Source: Turicibacter sp. (lineage in GTDB: Bacteria; Bacillota_I; Bacilli_A; MOL361; Turicibacteraceae). From it: a stretch of DNA of 64,000 nt. The stretch spans positions 1 through 64,000 of the forward strand of contig WRAJ01000001.1 of assembly GCA_009780245.1 (NCBI GenBank). Reading direction: 5' to 3'. The translations under genes were made by a program, and so were the position numbers. The notes below the pieces were generated by a model. That model had not been told where the DNA came from, searched no databases, and saw only the letters and a program-made list of their open reading frames with translations. Positions 36,048-44,523 of this stretch are shown here, one piece after another; within the stretch, counting starts at the first letter, position 1; every line of letters starts with the position of its first letter.

Positions 36048-36938
36048 ATGAGCAAAAAATCAGGGCGGTTACTGCCCACAACGGCACTAGGGTTTGTCAA
36101 GGCATTCGCAACAGAGGGAAAAGAGCATCTACCATTAGCCTTCATTAATGACGTGCTAGTGAATGATGTAAAAAAATTTCGGAAGAAGGTGAAAAAGCTA
36201 AAAGTGGGAAATCCCTACAACATCATCGAAGTAAATAAATTGTCAGAAGAGGGCATATTGAAATACTTGATGAATACAGAGCTAGATTTATACTGTATCA
36301 CCGATGACGGTCAAAGTTTTTGCGCTGAGTTACAAAATCGCCGAGAGGAGTATTATGAGGAGAGAATATTCCACAACACCATCTTGAAATATCAAGCCAA
36401 TTATGCTAGAATATATGATACAAAGAGTGATGATGATTCGCAATCAAAATATGCGAGCCTAATGCCAACCGTATCACTGAACATTCTAGGGTACGATCAT
36501 TTCGACACATCCGAAGCCATTCACTTTTTCCGTCTTTACGACGTGATGAATCAAAAATATCCTTTAAAAGCAAATCGTTACATTGAAATATTTTTTGAAT
36601 TTAAAAAAGATGATGAAAGACTATCAACCAACCTAAAGCACTGGCAACACTTCTTCCAAACGGGAGAAGCATTACCAGAAGCACCAAATTATATAAAGGA
36701 GCTGTCAACTATGATGGAAATAGCAAACCTAACACAAGAGGAACGAAGAGTTTACGAGGCATCTCTGAATGCAAAGTATAAACGAATGAATCGCGAGATG
36801 TATGTTGAGAAGCGTGGTGAGAAGAAAAAAGCGATTGAAATGGCAAAAGCGGCTTTAGAAAATAAGTTACCAACCGATCTTATATCTAAACTCACTGGTC
36901 TGCCAACTAACGTCATTTCAAGTTTAGAAACAAACTGA
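36048..36938 (+). CDS. PD-(D/E)XK nuclease family transposase (Rpn-like)
   Basis: 296 residues. The N-terminal layout (LPTTALGFVKAFATEGKEHLPLAFINDVL) and the nuclease core ELDLYCITDDGQSFCAELQNR (Asp ... Glu-x-Gln) match the PDDEXK_2/Rpn family of recombination-promoting nucleases. The C-terminal third is a Lys/Glu-rich helix with 'ALENKLPTDLISKLTGLPTNVISSL', the usual small helical repeat end of these proteins. A degraded second copy lies directly downstream. The RBS (TTAAGGT) is weak. Confidence 0.85.
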   Translation: MSKKSGRLLPTTALGFVKAFATEGKEHLPLAFINDVLVNDVKKFRKKVKKLKVGNPYNIIEVNKLSEEGILKYLMNTELDLYCITDDGQSFCAELQNRREEYYEERIFHNTILKYQANYARIYDTKSDDDSQSKYASLMPTVSLNILGYDHFDTSEAIHFFRLYDVMNQKYPLKANRYIEIFFEFKKDDERLSTNLKHWQHFFQTGEALPEAPNYIKELSTMMEIANLTQEERRVYEASLNAKYKRMNREMYVEKRGEKKKAIEMAKAALENKLPTDLISKLTGLPTNVISSLETN

Positions 36939-36949
36939 TAGATTTCGTA

Positions 36950-37046
36950 AGATCCGCAATCATCAAACAACTTAAAGCATTGGCAACATTTTTTTCAAAC
37001 GGGAATTGCGCTGTCAGATGTATCAAAAGAGACAAGCCTTGATTAG
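36950..37046 (+). pseudogene. remnant of a second Rpn-like nuclease gene
   Basis: The frame around 36966-37046 reads NLKHWQHFFQTGIALSDVSK, stopping at TAG. It matches residues ~204-223 of the upstream nuclease (NLKHWQHFFQTGEALPEAPN) with six silent or near-silent base differences in the first 35 nt. Neither a start nor the catalytic core is present. It is either a relic of a tandem copy or of an insertion of a related gene. Confidence 0.75.
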
Positions 37047-37135
37047 AACAAGTATAAAGTTAGCTTTTGGATATAAAGCAACGACAAAGCAAGTCAAAAA
37101 TGAACTCGTTTTTTCACGAAATTTCAGCATTTATT

Positions 37136-37163
37136 TTGATAATCCAAAAGGATGTGCTATAAT
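37136..37163 (+). promoter_or_regulatory. promoter of nfnAB
   Basis: TTGATA (37136) - 16 nt - TATAAT (37158-37163), 60 nt before the nfnA ATG. Confidence 0.75.
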
Positions 37164-37223
37164 AACCTTGTAAAAATGTTTAGTTTTTTATAACTATCTT
37201 TTGATTCAGGAGGACTGAGGCAG

Positions 37224-38102
37224 ATGTATGAGATTTTAAAAGTAGAAAAATTGGCAGATAACACGTTGCTCATGGACGTCAAAGCACCGCGTGTGGCGAA
37301 ATATTGCGATCCTGGGCAGTTTCTGATCGTCAGATTGGATGAAAAAGGCGAGCGAATCCCGTTAACGATTTGTGATTACGACCGCGAAGCAGGCACGGTG
37401 ACGATTGTGTTCCAAGCGGTTGGGACTTCAACGAAAAAAATGCTTAGCTTAGGTGTCGGCGATGCGTTCAAAGACTTCGTAGGCCCGCTCGGGTGTGCGG
37501 CAGAATTTGTTAAGGAAGATGTGGACAACCTTAAAAACAAGAAGTTCTTATTTGTTGCTGGTGGCGTTGGATGCGCGCCCGTCTATCCACAAGTAAAATG
37601 GCTGCATGAACGAGGCATTCAGGCAGACGTGATCGTGGGAGCTAGAAATGCAGACATGCTAATTCTCGAAGAAGAAATGCAGTCGGTAGCGGGCAACCTC
37701 TATATCGCAACGGACGACGGTAGCGCGGGGCATCACGGGCTGGTAACCGATGTGATCAAAAAATTAGTCACGGTTGACGGTAAAGCGTACGACGAATGTA
37801 TCGCGATTGGTCCGATGATCATGATGAAATTTGTCGCGTTATTAACGAAAGAATTGGCAATACCGACGATCGTTAGTATGAATTCCATCATGGTGGACGG
37901 CACTGGGATGTGCGGAGCGTGTCGCTTGACGGTTGGCGATGAAATTAAATTTGCCTGCGTAGACGGGCCAGAATTCGACGGGCATTTGGTTGATTTTGAC
38001 GAAGCGATGAAGAGGCAACAAATGTACAAAGCGGACGAGACCAAAGCGATGCTGAAATTGAAAGAGAATCACGTTGGCGGCTGTTGCGGAGGTGACCAGT
38101 AA
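37224..38102 (+). CDS. nfnA: NfnA: NADH-dependent ferredoxin:NADP+ oxidoreductase, small subunit
   Basis: 292 residues. An FAD-binding ferredoxin-reductase-like barrel (PGQFLIVRL...RIPLTICDYD) is followed by an NAD-binding domain (FVAGGVGCAPVYPQV) and a C-terminal [2Fe-2S] loop (GTGMCGACRLTVG ... FACVDGPEFDGH), the order of the NfnA and PyrK-like family. With NfnB it couples NADH and reduced ferredoxin to NADP+ by flavin-based bifurcation. The C-terminal GGCCGGD is a cysteine-rich extension. The TAA and the nfnB ATG overlap by one base. Confidence 0.92.
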   Translation: MYEILKVEKLADNTLLMDVKAPRVAKYCDPGQFLIVRLDEKGERIPLTICDYDREAGTVTIVFQAVGTSTKKMLSLGVGDAFKDFVGPLGCAAEFVKEDVDNLKNKKFLFVAGGVGCAPVYPQVKWLHERGIQADVIVGARNADMLILEEEMQSVAGNLYIATDDGSAGHHGLVTDVIKKLVTVDGKAYDECIAIGPMIMMKFVALLTKELAIPTIVSMNSIMVDGTGMCGACRLTVGDEIKFACVDGPEFDGHLVDFDEAMKRQQMYKADETKAMLKLKENHVGGCCGGDQ

Positions 38103-39490
38103 TGAGTGTATTAAAAGCAATTCCTGTAAGAGAACAAGAAGGAAAAGTCCGAGCGACTAATTTTGAAGAAGTTTGTTTCGGATATAATTTAGAAGAAGCG
38201 ATGGCTGAGGCGGAGCGTTGCATTAACTGCCGCAATGCAAAATGTATCGCGGGTTGTCCGGTTGCGATTGATATTCCGGCGTTTATCACGGAAGTGAAAG
38301 AAGGGAACATCGAAGCGGCGTATCAGACGATTGCAAAGTCATCAGCACTACCGGCCATCTGTGGGCGCGTTTGTCCGCAAGAGACGCAATGCGAGGCGGT
38401 CTGTATTCGCGGGATTAAAGGGGATTCCGTTAATATCGGAAAGCTTGAGCGCTTCGTTGCAGATTGGGCTCTCGAGAATGATATTCAACCTGAAAAGGCT
38501 GAAACGTTGAATGGACGTAAAGTAGCGGTCGTCGGTTCAGGGCCAGCGGGACTTACCTGCGCGGGTGACTTGGCTAAAATGGGCTATGATGTAACGGTGT
38601 TCGAAGCTTTACACGAATTGGGTGGCGTCCTGGTGTACGGGATACCAGAATTCCGATTACCTAAGCAGGGGGTTGTCGCAAAAGAAATTGAAAAAGTTAG
38701 CGAGCTTGGCGTGAAGTTCGAAACGAACGTGGTGATTGGGAAGTCGATCACGATTGATCAGCTCATGGAAGACGAAGGTTTCGAAGCTGTGTTCATTGGC
38801 TCGGGGGCTGGTTTGCCGAAGTTTATGGGGATTCCTGGGGAGAACGCTAACGGTGTTTTCTCGGCGAACGAGTACTTGACGCGCAGTAATTTAATGCGAG
38901 CAATCAATGCTGATTCTGACACGCCTTTGATCACAGGTCGTAAAGTCGCCGTTGTCGGTGGCGGAAACGTAGCGATGGATGCCGCTCGTACGGCGCTGAG
39001 ATTAGGAGCCCAGACACATATTATATACAGAAGAAGCGAAGAGGAGCTTCCGGCACGCGTAGAAGAAGTACATCATGCCAAAGAGGAAGGCATTATTTTT
39101 GATGTGTTAACCAATCCGACCGAGATTCTCGTAAATGACGAGGGTTGGGTGCGCGGAATCCGCTGCGTGAGAATGGAACTTGGAGAGCCGGATGATTCAG
39201 GGCGTCGTCGTCCAGTCGTGGTAGAGGGTTCTGAATTCGATATCGAGGTGGATACCGTGATCATGTCGCTGGGAACATCGCCGAACCCACTGATTGCTTC
39301 AACGACGGAAGGCCTTGAAGTGAATCGTTGGGAATGTATCGTGGCTAGTGAGGAAGCGGGGCAGACGAGCAAAGAAGGCGTCTTTGCCGGCGGGGATGCG
39401 GTAAGCGGAGCGGCAACAGTAATTCTAGCGATGGAAGCGGGGCGCGTTGCAGCGAAGGGGATCGACGAGTACTTAAAGAAAAAAGTATAA
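38102..39490 (+). CDS. nfnB: NfnB: NADH-dependent ferredoxin:NADP+ oxidoreductase, large subunit
   Basis: 462 residues of the glutamate-synthase small-subunit family. Two N-terminal Cys clusters (CINCRNAKCIAGCPV and CGRVCPQETQCEAVC) bind two [4Fe-4S]; then two Rossmann folds for FAD (VAVVGSGPAGLTCAGDLA) and NADPH (VAVVGGGNVAMDAARTA), ending FAGGDAVSGAATVILAMEAGR. No glutamate synthase large subunit is nearby and nfnA is directly upstream, so this is NfnB rather than GltD. The complex points to ferredoxin-based fermentation and supplies NADPH. A terminator follows. Confidence 0.92.
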   Translation: MSVLKAIPVREQEGKVRATNFEEVCFGYNLEEAMAEAERCINCRNAKCIAGCPVAIDIPAFITEVKEGNIEAAYQTIAKSSALPAICGRVCPQETQCEAVCIRGIKGDSVNIGKLERFVADWALENDIQPEKAETLNGRKVAVVGSGPAGLTCAGDLAKMGYDVTVFEALHELGGVLVYGIPEFRLPKQGVVAKEIEKVSELGVKFETNVVIGKSITIDQLMEDEGFEAVFIGSGAGLPKFMGIPGENANGVFSANEYLTRSNLMRAINADSDTPLITGRKVAVVGGGNVAMDAARTALRLGAQTHIIYRRSEEELPARVEEVHHAKEEGIIFDVLTNPTEILVNDEGWVRGIRCVRMELGEPDDSGRRRPVVVEGSEFDIEVDTVIMSLGTSPNPLIASTTEGLEVNRWECIVASEEAGQTSKEGVFAGGDAVSGAATVILAMEAGRVAAKGIDEYLKKKV

Positions 39491-39495
39491 GCAGA

Positions 39496-39524
39496 AAATC
39501 CAGACTTCGGTTTGGATTTTTTTT
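39496..39524 (+). terminator. terminator of nfnAB
   Basis: AAATCCAGAC TTCG GTTTGGATTT hairpin with a UUCG-type loop and eight T. Confidence 0.88.
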
Positions 39525-39533
39525 GCGTGCGAA

Positions 39534-39690
39534 TTTCCCTAGAAGGGCGCTGTGGCGTGGCATCTAGGGAAAATTTCCCTAGAAGGGTGCTGTAACGTGG
39601 TATCTAGGGAAAAATTTCCCTAGACGAGCCTTATATCTTGCCATCTAGGGAAAAAGATGCCTAGATGTTTACCATAGTTTCAAATCTAGG
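39534..39690 (+). repeat. hairpin array, TTTCCCTAGA word (gap 39491-39932)
   Basis: Three 39-nt units at 39534-39572, 39574-39612 and 39615-39653, each TTTCCCTAGA - 19 nt - TCTAGGGAAA with perfect 10-bp arms, plus a worn fourth unit (CCTAGAT ... ATCTAGG, 39660-39690). Units are separated by only 1-6 nt. The loops of units 1 and 2 are close (AGGG[C/T]GCTGT...CGTGG); that of unit 3 differs. The array lies between the nfnB terminator and the next promoter. Confidence 0.9.
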
Positions 39691-39800
39691 GAATTTGTCC
39701 TGAAAACATTCTTGTGAAGTCGTTTCACAATTGAAAGCAGAGGTTCACAAATGTAAGCGGAGTGAAAGCGAAAAAATACAAAAATTTCTCAAAAAAATAC

Positions 39801-39829
39801 TTGCATAACAAATTTCAGTGTGATATTAT
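39801..39829 (+). promoter_or_regulatory. promoter of the oligosaccharide ABC operon
   Basis: TTGCAT (39801) - 17 nt - TATTAT (39824-39829), 104 nt before the binding-protein ATG. Confidence 0.7.
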
Positions 39830-39843
39830 ACACCTAAGCTCTT

Positions 39844-39870
39844 ATTGCGAACGACGTTCGTAATTACGAA
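39844..39870 (+). promoter_or_regulatory. overlapping operator palindromes
   Basis: Two palindromes share an arm: ATTGCGAAC GAC GTTCGTAAT (39844-39864) and TTCGTAATTACGAA (39857-39870). They lie just after the expected transcription start of the ABC operon, where repressors of the LacI or GntR type bind. The regulator is unknown; the IclR gene at 53130 is one candidate. Confidence 0.55.
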
Positions 39871-39932
39871 TCGACGAAAACAATCAAGAGTCTGAAACTA
39901 AAAATAACTTAATTCCATGGGAGGAATAAAAA

Positions 39933-41306
39933 ATGAAAAAGAACAAACTATGGTTATTGGTTGCAACTTTCGCTGCTGCTTTCTTATTTTTAGCGGCTTG
40001 TGGAGACAGTGACGATAATGGCGCTGATGACTACGACAACGGTGACGACACGACAGCTGACGAAGTTGAAGATAACGAAGATGCTGGCGAGTTAGAAGGA
40101 ACGATCACAGTTAGCTGGTGGGGTAACGAAGGACGTCACGATGCGACAAACGAAGTCATCGATTTATTCGTATCTGAAAACCCAGGTGTTACCATTAACC
40201 CACACTACGGTGCTTGGGACGGATGGCAAACGGCTTTCGCTGGTGATTTAGAAGCTGGACAAGAAGCTGACTTAATGCAAGTTAACTTTAACTGGTTACA
40301 ATTATACTCACCATTCGGAACGACGTTCGCTGATTTAGAAGACCCAGCAATTGCTGCGCATTTAGACTTAAGCAACTGGGATTCTCAATACATTGATGTA
40401 ACACGCCAAAGCGGTGTTGTTCAAGGTGTACCAGTTGGGATGACGGCGCGTGTACCGTTTATGCGTGCTGATATTTATGAAGCAGCTGGCTTAGACGTTC
40501 AGGACATCAACACGTGGGACGATTTAATTGCTGCAGGTAATGCGATTCAAGAACACCACGGCGATAGCGTATTTGCTTTATCACCATTAGGACCACAGTC
40601 AATGGCTTACATGGTATTCTCTTGGTTAGAGCAATACACAGGTCGTTCGTTTGTAGATGCAGATGGTCAGCTTAACTATTCATTAGAAGAGTTAACAGAT
40701 GGATTCCAATTGATTCAAGATTTCATCGATAACGGTGTTATGCCAGATGGTGCGTTTGACTCAGACCCAATTAACGCTGAAAACCCAATGTGGATTGAAG
40801 GTGCATACGGTGGTGTAAGTGAGTGGGATTCATCAATCAATGCATGGATCAACAACTTAGGTGAAGGTGGAGAAGACCTAGTTGAAATTCGTCCTCATTT
40901 CACAATGGACGGTGCGCAACTAAGCGGTTGGATGTCTAGACCTTCAATGGTATTCTCAATTTCTAATAACTCTGATTACCCAGAAGTTGCTGCAGCATTC
41001 TTAAACTTTATGTTAACGGATGAAAGAGCAATTGAAATCATGGGAACTGACCGTGGTGTGCCATTAAACACAGTTGGACGTGCATACTTCGATGCATTAG
41101 GATTAGGTGGACACGTTGTCGCTGCAAATGCGATCCACGCAGAAGCTGAAACAACAACAATGAATGCAATCTTCGAATTCCCAGAAGTACGTGAAGTTTA
41201 CGAAAGCCAATTAATGGAAATCTTTAACGGAACGAGCACGGTTGAAGCAGCAGCTGAATTTGTTTATAACAACATTCAAGCAGTCATTGATAGCTTATTA
41301 GATTAG
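39933..41306 (+). CDS. sugar ABC transporter substrate-binding lipoprotein (family 1)
   Basis: 457 residues. Lipoprotein signal with LAACG (Cys23), then an acidic 30-residue linker (Asp/Asn/Glu/Gly), then a family 1 oligosaccharide-binding fold starting ITVSWWGNEGRHDATNEVIDLF. The matched permeases follow, and GH105 and GH28 genes lie in the same cluster, so oligogalacturonides or rhamnogalacturonides are the likely cargo. A strong hairpin after the stop should let more of this protein be made than of the permeases. RBS GGGAGG. Confidence 0.9.
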   Translation: MKKNKLWLLVATFAAAFLFLAACGDSDDNGADDYDNGDDTTADEVEDNEDAGELEGTITVSWWGNEGRHDATNEVIDLFVSENPGVTINPHYGAWDGWQTAFAGDLEAGQEADLMQVNFNWLQLYSPFGTTFADLEDPAIAAHLDLSNWDSQYIDVTRQSGVVQGVPVGMTARVPFMRADIYEAAGLDVQDINTWDDLIAAGNAIQEHHGDSVFALSPLGPQSMAYMVFSWLEQYTGRSFVDADGQLNYSLEELTDGFQLIQDFIDNGVMPDGAFDSDPINAENPMWIEGAYGGVSEWDSSINAWINNLGEGGEDLVEIRPHFTMDGAQLSGWMSRPSMVFSISNNSDYPEVAAAFLNFMLTDERAIEIMGTDRGVPLNTVGRAYFDALGLGGHVVAANAIHAEAETTTMNAIFEFPEVREVYESQLMEIFNGTSTVEAAAEFVYNNIQAVIDSLLD

Positions 41307-41333
41307 TAGACTAATTCGTGATTATTTAATTGT

Positions 41334-41365
41334 AAAGAGTCGGTCGAAACGCCGACTCTTTATTC
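41334..41365 (+). terminator. attenuating terminator between binding protein and permeases
   Basis: Perfect 10-bp stem AAAGAGTCGG / CCGACTCTTT with an 8-nt loop, then ATTCTT. Confidence 0.8.
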
Positions 41366-41418
41366 TTAAACGAAGATTGAAAATTATCTGATATTTGATC
41401 ATATAAGGAGATGGAATC

Positions 41419-42381
41419 GTGAGTACGCAAGTTAAAAAGAAGAGAGCAAAGTTTCAATGGAGCGACGCTTATCTTTACTTAATTCCTTGGCTAATTGGGA
41501 TACTAGTTTTTAGACTTTATCCGTTTATTGAAGCATTTAGAATTAGTTTATTCAACCAAAGAATCGGTAGACCAACGGAATTTGTTGGGCTAGGAAACTT
41601 TACAGAAATTTTATTTGGGGATAGCATGCATGGAAATTTATTCAGGCATTCATTAAATGTCACATTTAGATACGTGTTCTTGACCGTGCCACTAGTTTTA
41701 ATTTTTGCCTTATTTATTGCCTTTATTTTAAACTTTAAAATCAAAGGGATCGGCTTCTTTAGAACGGCTTTCTATATTCCATCTATCTTAGGTGGAAGTG
41801 TATCGGTTGCCTTACTATGGCGTGCCGTTTGGGGAAATCGTGGGTTAATTAACTCGTTCATTGTGATCATTGTTAATGGGCTTAATTTCTTACCTTTTGT
41901 GAACATCTATGCCCCAGAAGGCTGGGTGCCAGTTGGTTGGATGGTCCAAGGTGGCACAGCACTCGTTGTCATGGCGATCCTTCGTGCGTGGCAGTTTGGT
42001 TCTGCGATGTTAATTTTCTTATCGGCACTTCAAAACGTACCAGCAACCTTGTACGAAGCAGCATCGATTGACGGCGCTAAGAAATGGCGTCAGTTCTTCA
42101 CTATCACCGTGCCAATTATTACACCGACCATTTTATTTAACGGTATTCAGTTACTAACAGCGGCCTTCCAAGAGTTTAATGCGGCGTACTTAGTACCCGC
42201 ACAACCTGGTGGACCAAACAATGCCACGTTACTACTAAACATCTTTATTTACCAACGTGCATTTGAGCAGAATAACTTTGGTATTGCAGCTGCGGCATCA
42301 TGGATCATGTTTATCATCGTCATGATTATCGCAACCATTGTTCAAACGACCTCAAGTAAATGGGTTCATTATAACGATTAA
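41419..42381 (+). CDS. sugar ABC transporter permease (LplB/UgpA type)
   Basis: 320 residues with six membrane segments. The EAA loop that contacts the ATPase reads LYEAASIDGAKKWRQFFTITVPIITPTI, the CUT1 form. The N-terminal 'YLYLIPWLIGILVFRLYPFIEAF' is typical of oligosaccharide permeases. It works as a pair with the next gene, whose start is 17 nt after its stop. No ATP-binding gene is in this cluster, so the pair must borrow a shared MsmX-type ATPase. Confidence 0.92.
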   Translation: MSTQVKKKRAKFQWSDAYLYLIPWLIGILVFRLYPFIEAFRISLFNQRIGRPTEFVGLGNFTEILFGDSMHGNLFRHSLNVTFRYVFLTVPLVLIFALFIAFILNFKIKGIGFFRTAFYIPSILGGSVSVALLWRAVWGNRGLINSFIVIIVNGLNFLPFVNIYAPEGWVPVGWMVQGGTALVVMAILRAWQFGSAMLIFLSALQNVPATLYEAASIDGAKKWRQFFTITVPIITPTILFNGIQLLTAAFQEFNAAYLVPAQPGGPNNATLLLNIFIYQRAFEQNNFGIAAAASWIMFIIVMIIATIVQTTSSKWVHYND

Positions 42382-42398
42382 GAAAGGAACGACTGAAC

Positions 42399-43268
42399 AT
42401 GACTTTTTCTGTAAAAACAAAATTATTAAACGCGCTTAGGTACCTTGTTCTAGGGCTTGTTGCCCTCATCATGTTATACCCGCTATTGTGGATGATTGCC
42501 GGTATTTGGAGACCTAATGACGAAATTTTCACCTCTGCGGGTTTAATGCCGCAAAACCCAGTTGACGGGTTTGAAAACATTAGAAACGGTTGGATGGTAC
42601 AAGGTAGAAGTTTGTTATTCTATTTCGGCAATACGCTACGATTTTTGATTCCACGTGTGGTTGGTCAAGTGGTTTCGTGTGTGCTTACCGCTTATGCCAT
42701 TACGCGCTTCGAGTTTAAAGGAAAGAAAATTGTCTTTGCTTTGGTGCTCGCAACGTTATTGATGCCAGAAGTAATCTTCCGTATTCCGTTATTCCAAATG
42801 TATTCTGGCGATAACCCGTTTGGAATCAATCTACTAGGAACGTTTATGCCGTTATGGCTTGAGAATGCTTTTGCGACGGGATCGTTTTTCGTTTACATGC
42901 TCGTTCAATTTATGCGCGGGATTCCAAGGGATTTAGATGAAGCCGCTAAAATTGACGGCTGCAATTCATTCCAAACGTTGACTTTGATTCTATTACCAGT
43001 GATGAAGCCGGCTGTCATTACAGTAGGGTTATTAACTTTTATGTGGGGAATGAACGATTTCATTGGTCCGCTTATTTACATCCGTCAACCAGAGATGAGA
43101 GTCTTGCAACAAGCACTTCGAGTTGGATCTGAAGCAGGTGACGGTGGCGTTATCTGGGGTCAAATTTTTGCTATGTCTGTAATGGCCTTGATACCAGCGA
43201 TTCTGTTATTCTTTGTGGCACAAAGGTACTTTATGGATGGTATTGCCTCGACTGGTTCGAAAGAATAG
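42399..43268 (+). CDS. sugar ABC transporter permease (LacG/UgpE type)
   Basis: 289 residues with six membrane segments and the EAA loop DLDEAAKIDGCNSFQTLTLILLPVMKPAVITV. It is the second CUT1 permease of the importer. RBS AAAGGAACG. It ends before a 14-bp perfect hairpin and the GH105 gene. Confidence 0.92.
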   Translation: MTFSVKTKLLNALRYLVLGLVALIMLYPLLWMIAGIWRPNDEIFTSAGLMPQNPVDGFENIRNGWMVQGRSLLFYFGNTLRFLIPRVVGQVVSCVLTAYAITRFEFKGKKIVFALVLATLLMPEVIFRIPLFQMYSGDNPFGINLLGTFMPLWLENAFATGSFFVYMLVQFMRGIPRDLDEAAKIDGCNSFQTLTLILLPVMKPAVITVGLLTFMWGMNDFIGPLIYIRQPEMRVLQQALRVGSEAGDGGVIWGQIFAMSVMALIPAILLFFVAQRYFMDGIASTGSKE

Positions 43269-43281
43269 CATTTTATATCTA

Positions 43282-43318
43282 ACAAATAACTAATGCGTCT
43301 TACTCATTAGTTATTTGT
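43282..43318 (+). terminator. strong hairpin after the permease genes
   Basis: Perfect 14-bp stem ACAAATAACTAATG / CATTAGTTATTTGT with a 9-nt loop but no T-run after it; it may be an RNA 3' stabiliser or a weak terminator. Confidence 0.55.
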
Positions 43319-43392
43319 GTATAAGGGAAAAAATGAAATTTTTTTCACAAATCCGCATGGATAGACGTTAACAAATGGGAGGCGATAACGTG

Positions 43393-44523
43393 ATGAATAA
43401 ACTTGAACCATACTTTAAAGCATTTCTAAACCAATTCACCCCTTACAAAGGGTTCTGGTGTTACGAAGACGGCGTTGTACTAAAAGGTGCCATGGACTTA
43501 TACGAAGTCACCGGTGAGGCGTGCTATTGGGATTTTATTGAAACGTATTTAAACGATTTCGTCGATGCAGAGGGAAGTCTGAAGGGCTATGCTGTGGCGG
43601 AGTATAACATCGATCACATTCATCCTGGAAAAATATTGTTCTTTGCGTATGAAAAAACAAAGGATGAGCGATTTAGGAAAGCCATCGAAAAGCAGATGGA
43701 TCAACTGCGCAACCACCCGCGTCTACCCTCTGGGAATTTCTGGCACAAAGGTCGCTATTCGCAGCAGCTGTGGTTAGACGGGCTATACATGGCCTTACCG
43801 TTTTATGCCGAATACGAAAACAAGTACAACGGTCATAAAGAGTACGAAGACATTTATAACCAGTTTCTAGCAGCTAGAACGCTTTTGCGCGATGAGAAAA
43901 CGGGACTTTATTACCACGCTTACGATGACAGTCGATTAATGTTTTGGTCTGACCCTTATACGGGGCGTTCAGAAAATTTCTGGCTCCGTGCGCAAGGGTG
44001 GTTACTGATGGCCTTAGTGGACACAGCGGATAAAATGAGCGAAACGATTTTTGAATATCACAAGGCTTTAAAAGACTTCGCGAAAGATACCATTATGGAA
44101 ACATTAGCGTTTCAAGACGCACAGACGCAGCTATGGTGGCAAGTGATGGATCAAGGCGGTCGTGCTGGTAATTACGTTGAAACATCAGGAAGTGCGATGA
44201 TCATTTATACGATTTTAAAAGGGATTCGTTTAAATATACTAGATGAATCGTTAAAAGAAGTCGCGGTTCGCGCACTGGAAAGCCTCTTAGCCGTTCACGG
44301 TTATGAAGAAGACGGAAAGCTTCGCATTGGCGGCATGGTGGGAACGTGTGGTGTGGGCGACTACGAAGGCGTGCGACGAGATGGGACGTATGACTACTAC
44401 GTTTCTGAAGCGGTTGTAGTGGATGATGCAAAAGGGGTAGGGCTCTTAATGTCAACGTACGCGGAATATTTAAGGGTATCTCTATCAACGTCCTCAAGTC
44501 ATCTTTCATCAGAAATCCCCTAA
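43393..44523 (+). CDS. GH105 unsaturated rhamnogalacturonyl/galacturonyl hydrolase
   Basis: 376 residues from ATG 43393 (GGGAGG upstream; the adjacent GTG 43390 is almost as good). The family 105 (alpha/alpha)6 barrel is seen in GFWCYEDGVVLKGAMDLYE, IDHIHPGKILFFAYE, WLDGLYMALPFYAEY, FWLRAQGWLLMALVDT and YYVSEAVVVDDAKGVG, matching YteR/YesR of Bacillus. It removes the unsaturated uronate left by pectate or rhamnogalacturonan lyases. No signal peptide, so it is cytoplasmic. The last 17 residues and the stop codon come from an inserted MITE-like element. Confidence 0.9.
   Translation: MNKLEPYFKAFLNQFTPYKGFWCYEDGVVLKGAMDLYEVTGEACYWDFIETYLNDFVDAEGSLKGYAVAEYNIDHIHPGKILFFAYEKTKDERFRKAIEKQMDQLRNHPRLPSGNFWHKGRYSQQLWLDGLYMALPFYAEYENKYNGHKEYEDIYNQFLAARTLLRDEKTGLYYHAYDDSRLMFWSDPYTGRSENFWLRAQGWLLMALVDTADKMSETIFEYHKALKDFAKDTIMETLAFQDAQTQLWWQVMDQGGRAGNYVETSGSAMIIYTILKGIRLNILDESLKEVAVRALESLLAVHGYEEDGKLRIGGMVGTCGVGDYEGVRRDGTYDYYVSEAVVVDDAKGVGLLMSTYAEYLRVSLSTSSSHLSSEIP

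Noticed and set aside
38102-39490. GltD small subunit of glutamate synthase
   Set aside because: No gltA/gltB large subunit is adjacent and the gene is coupled to nfnA.
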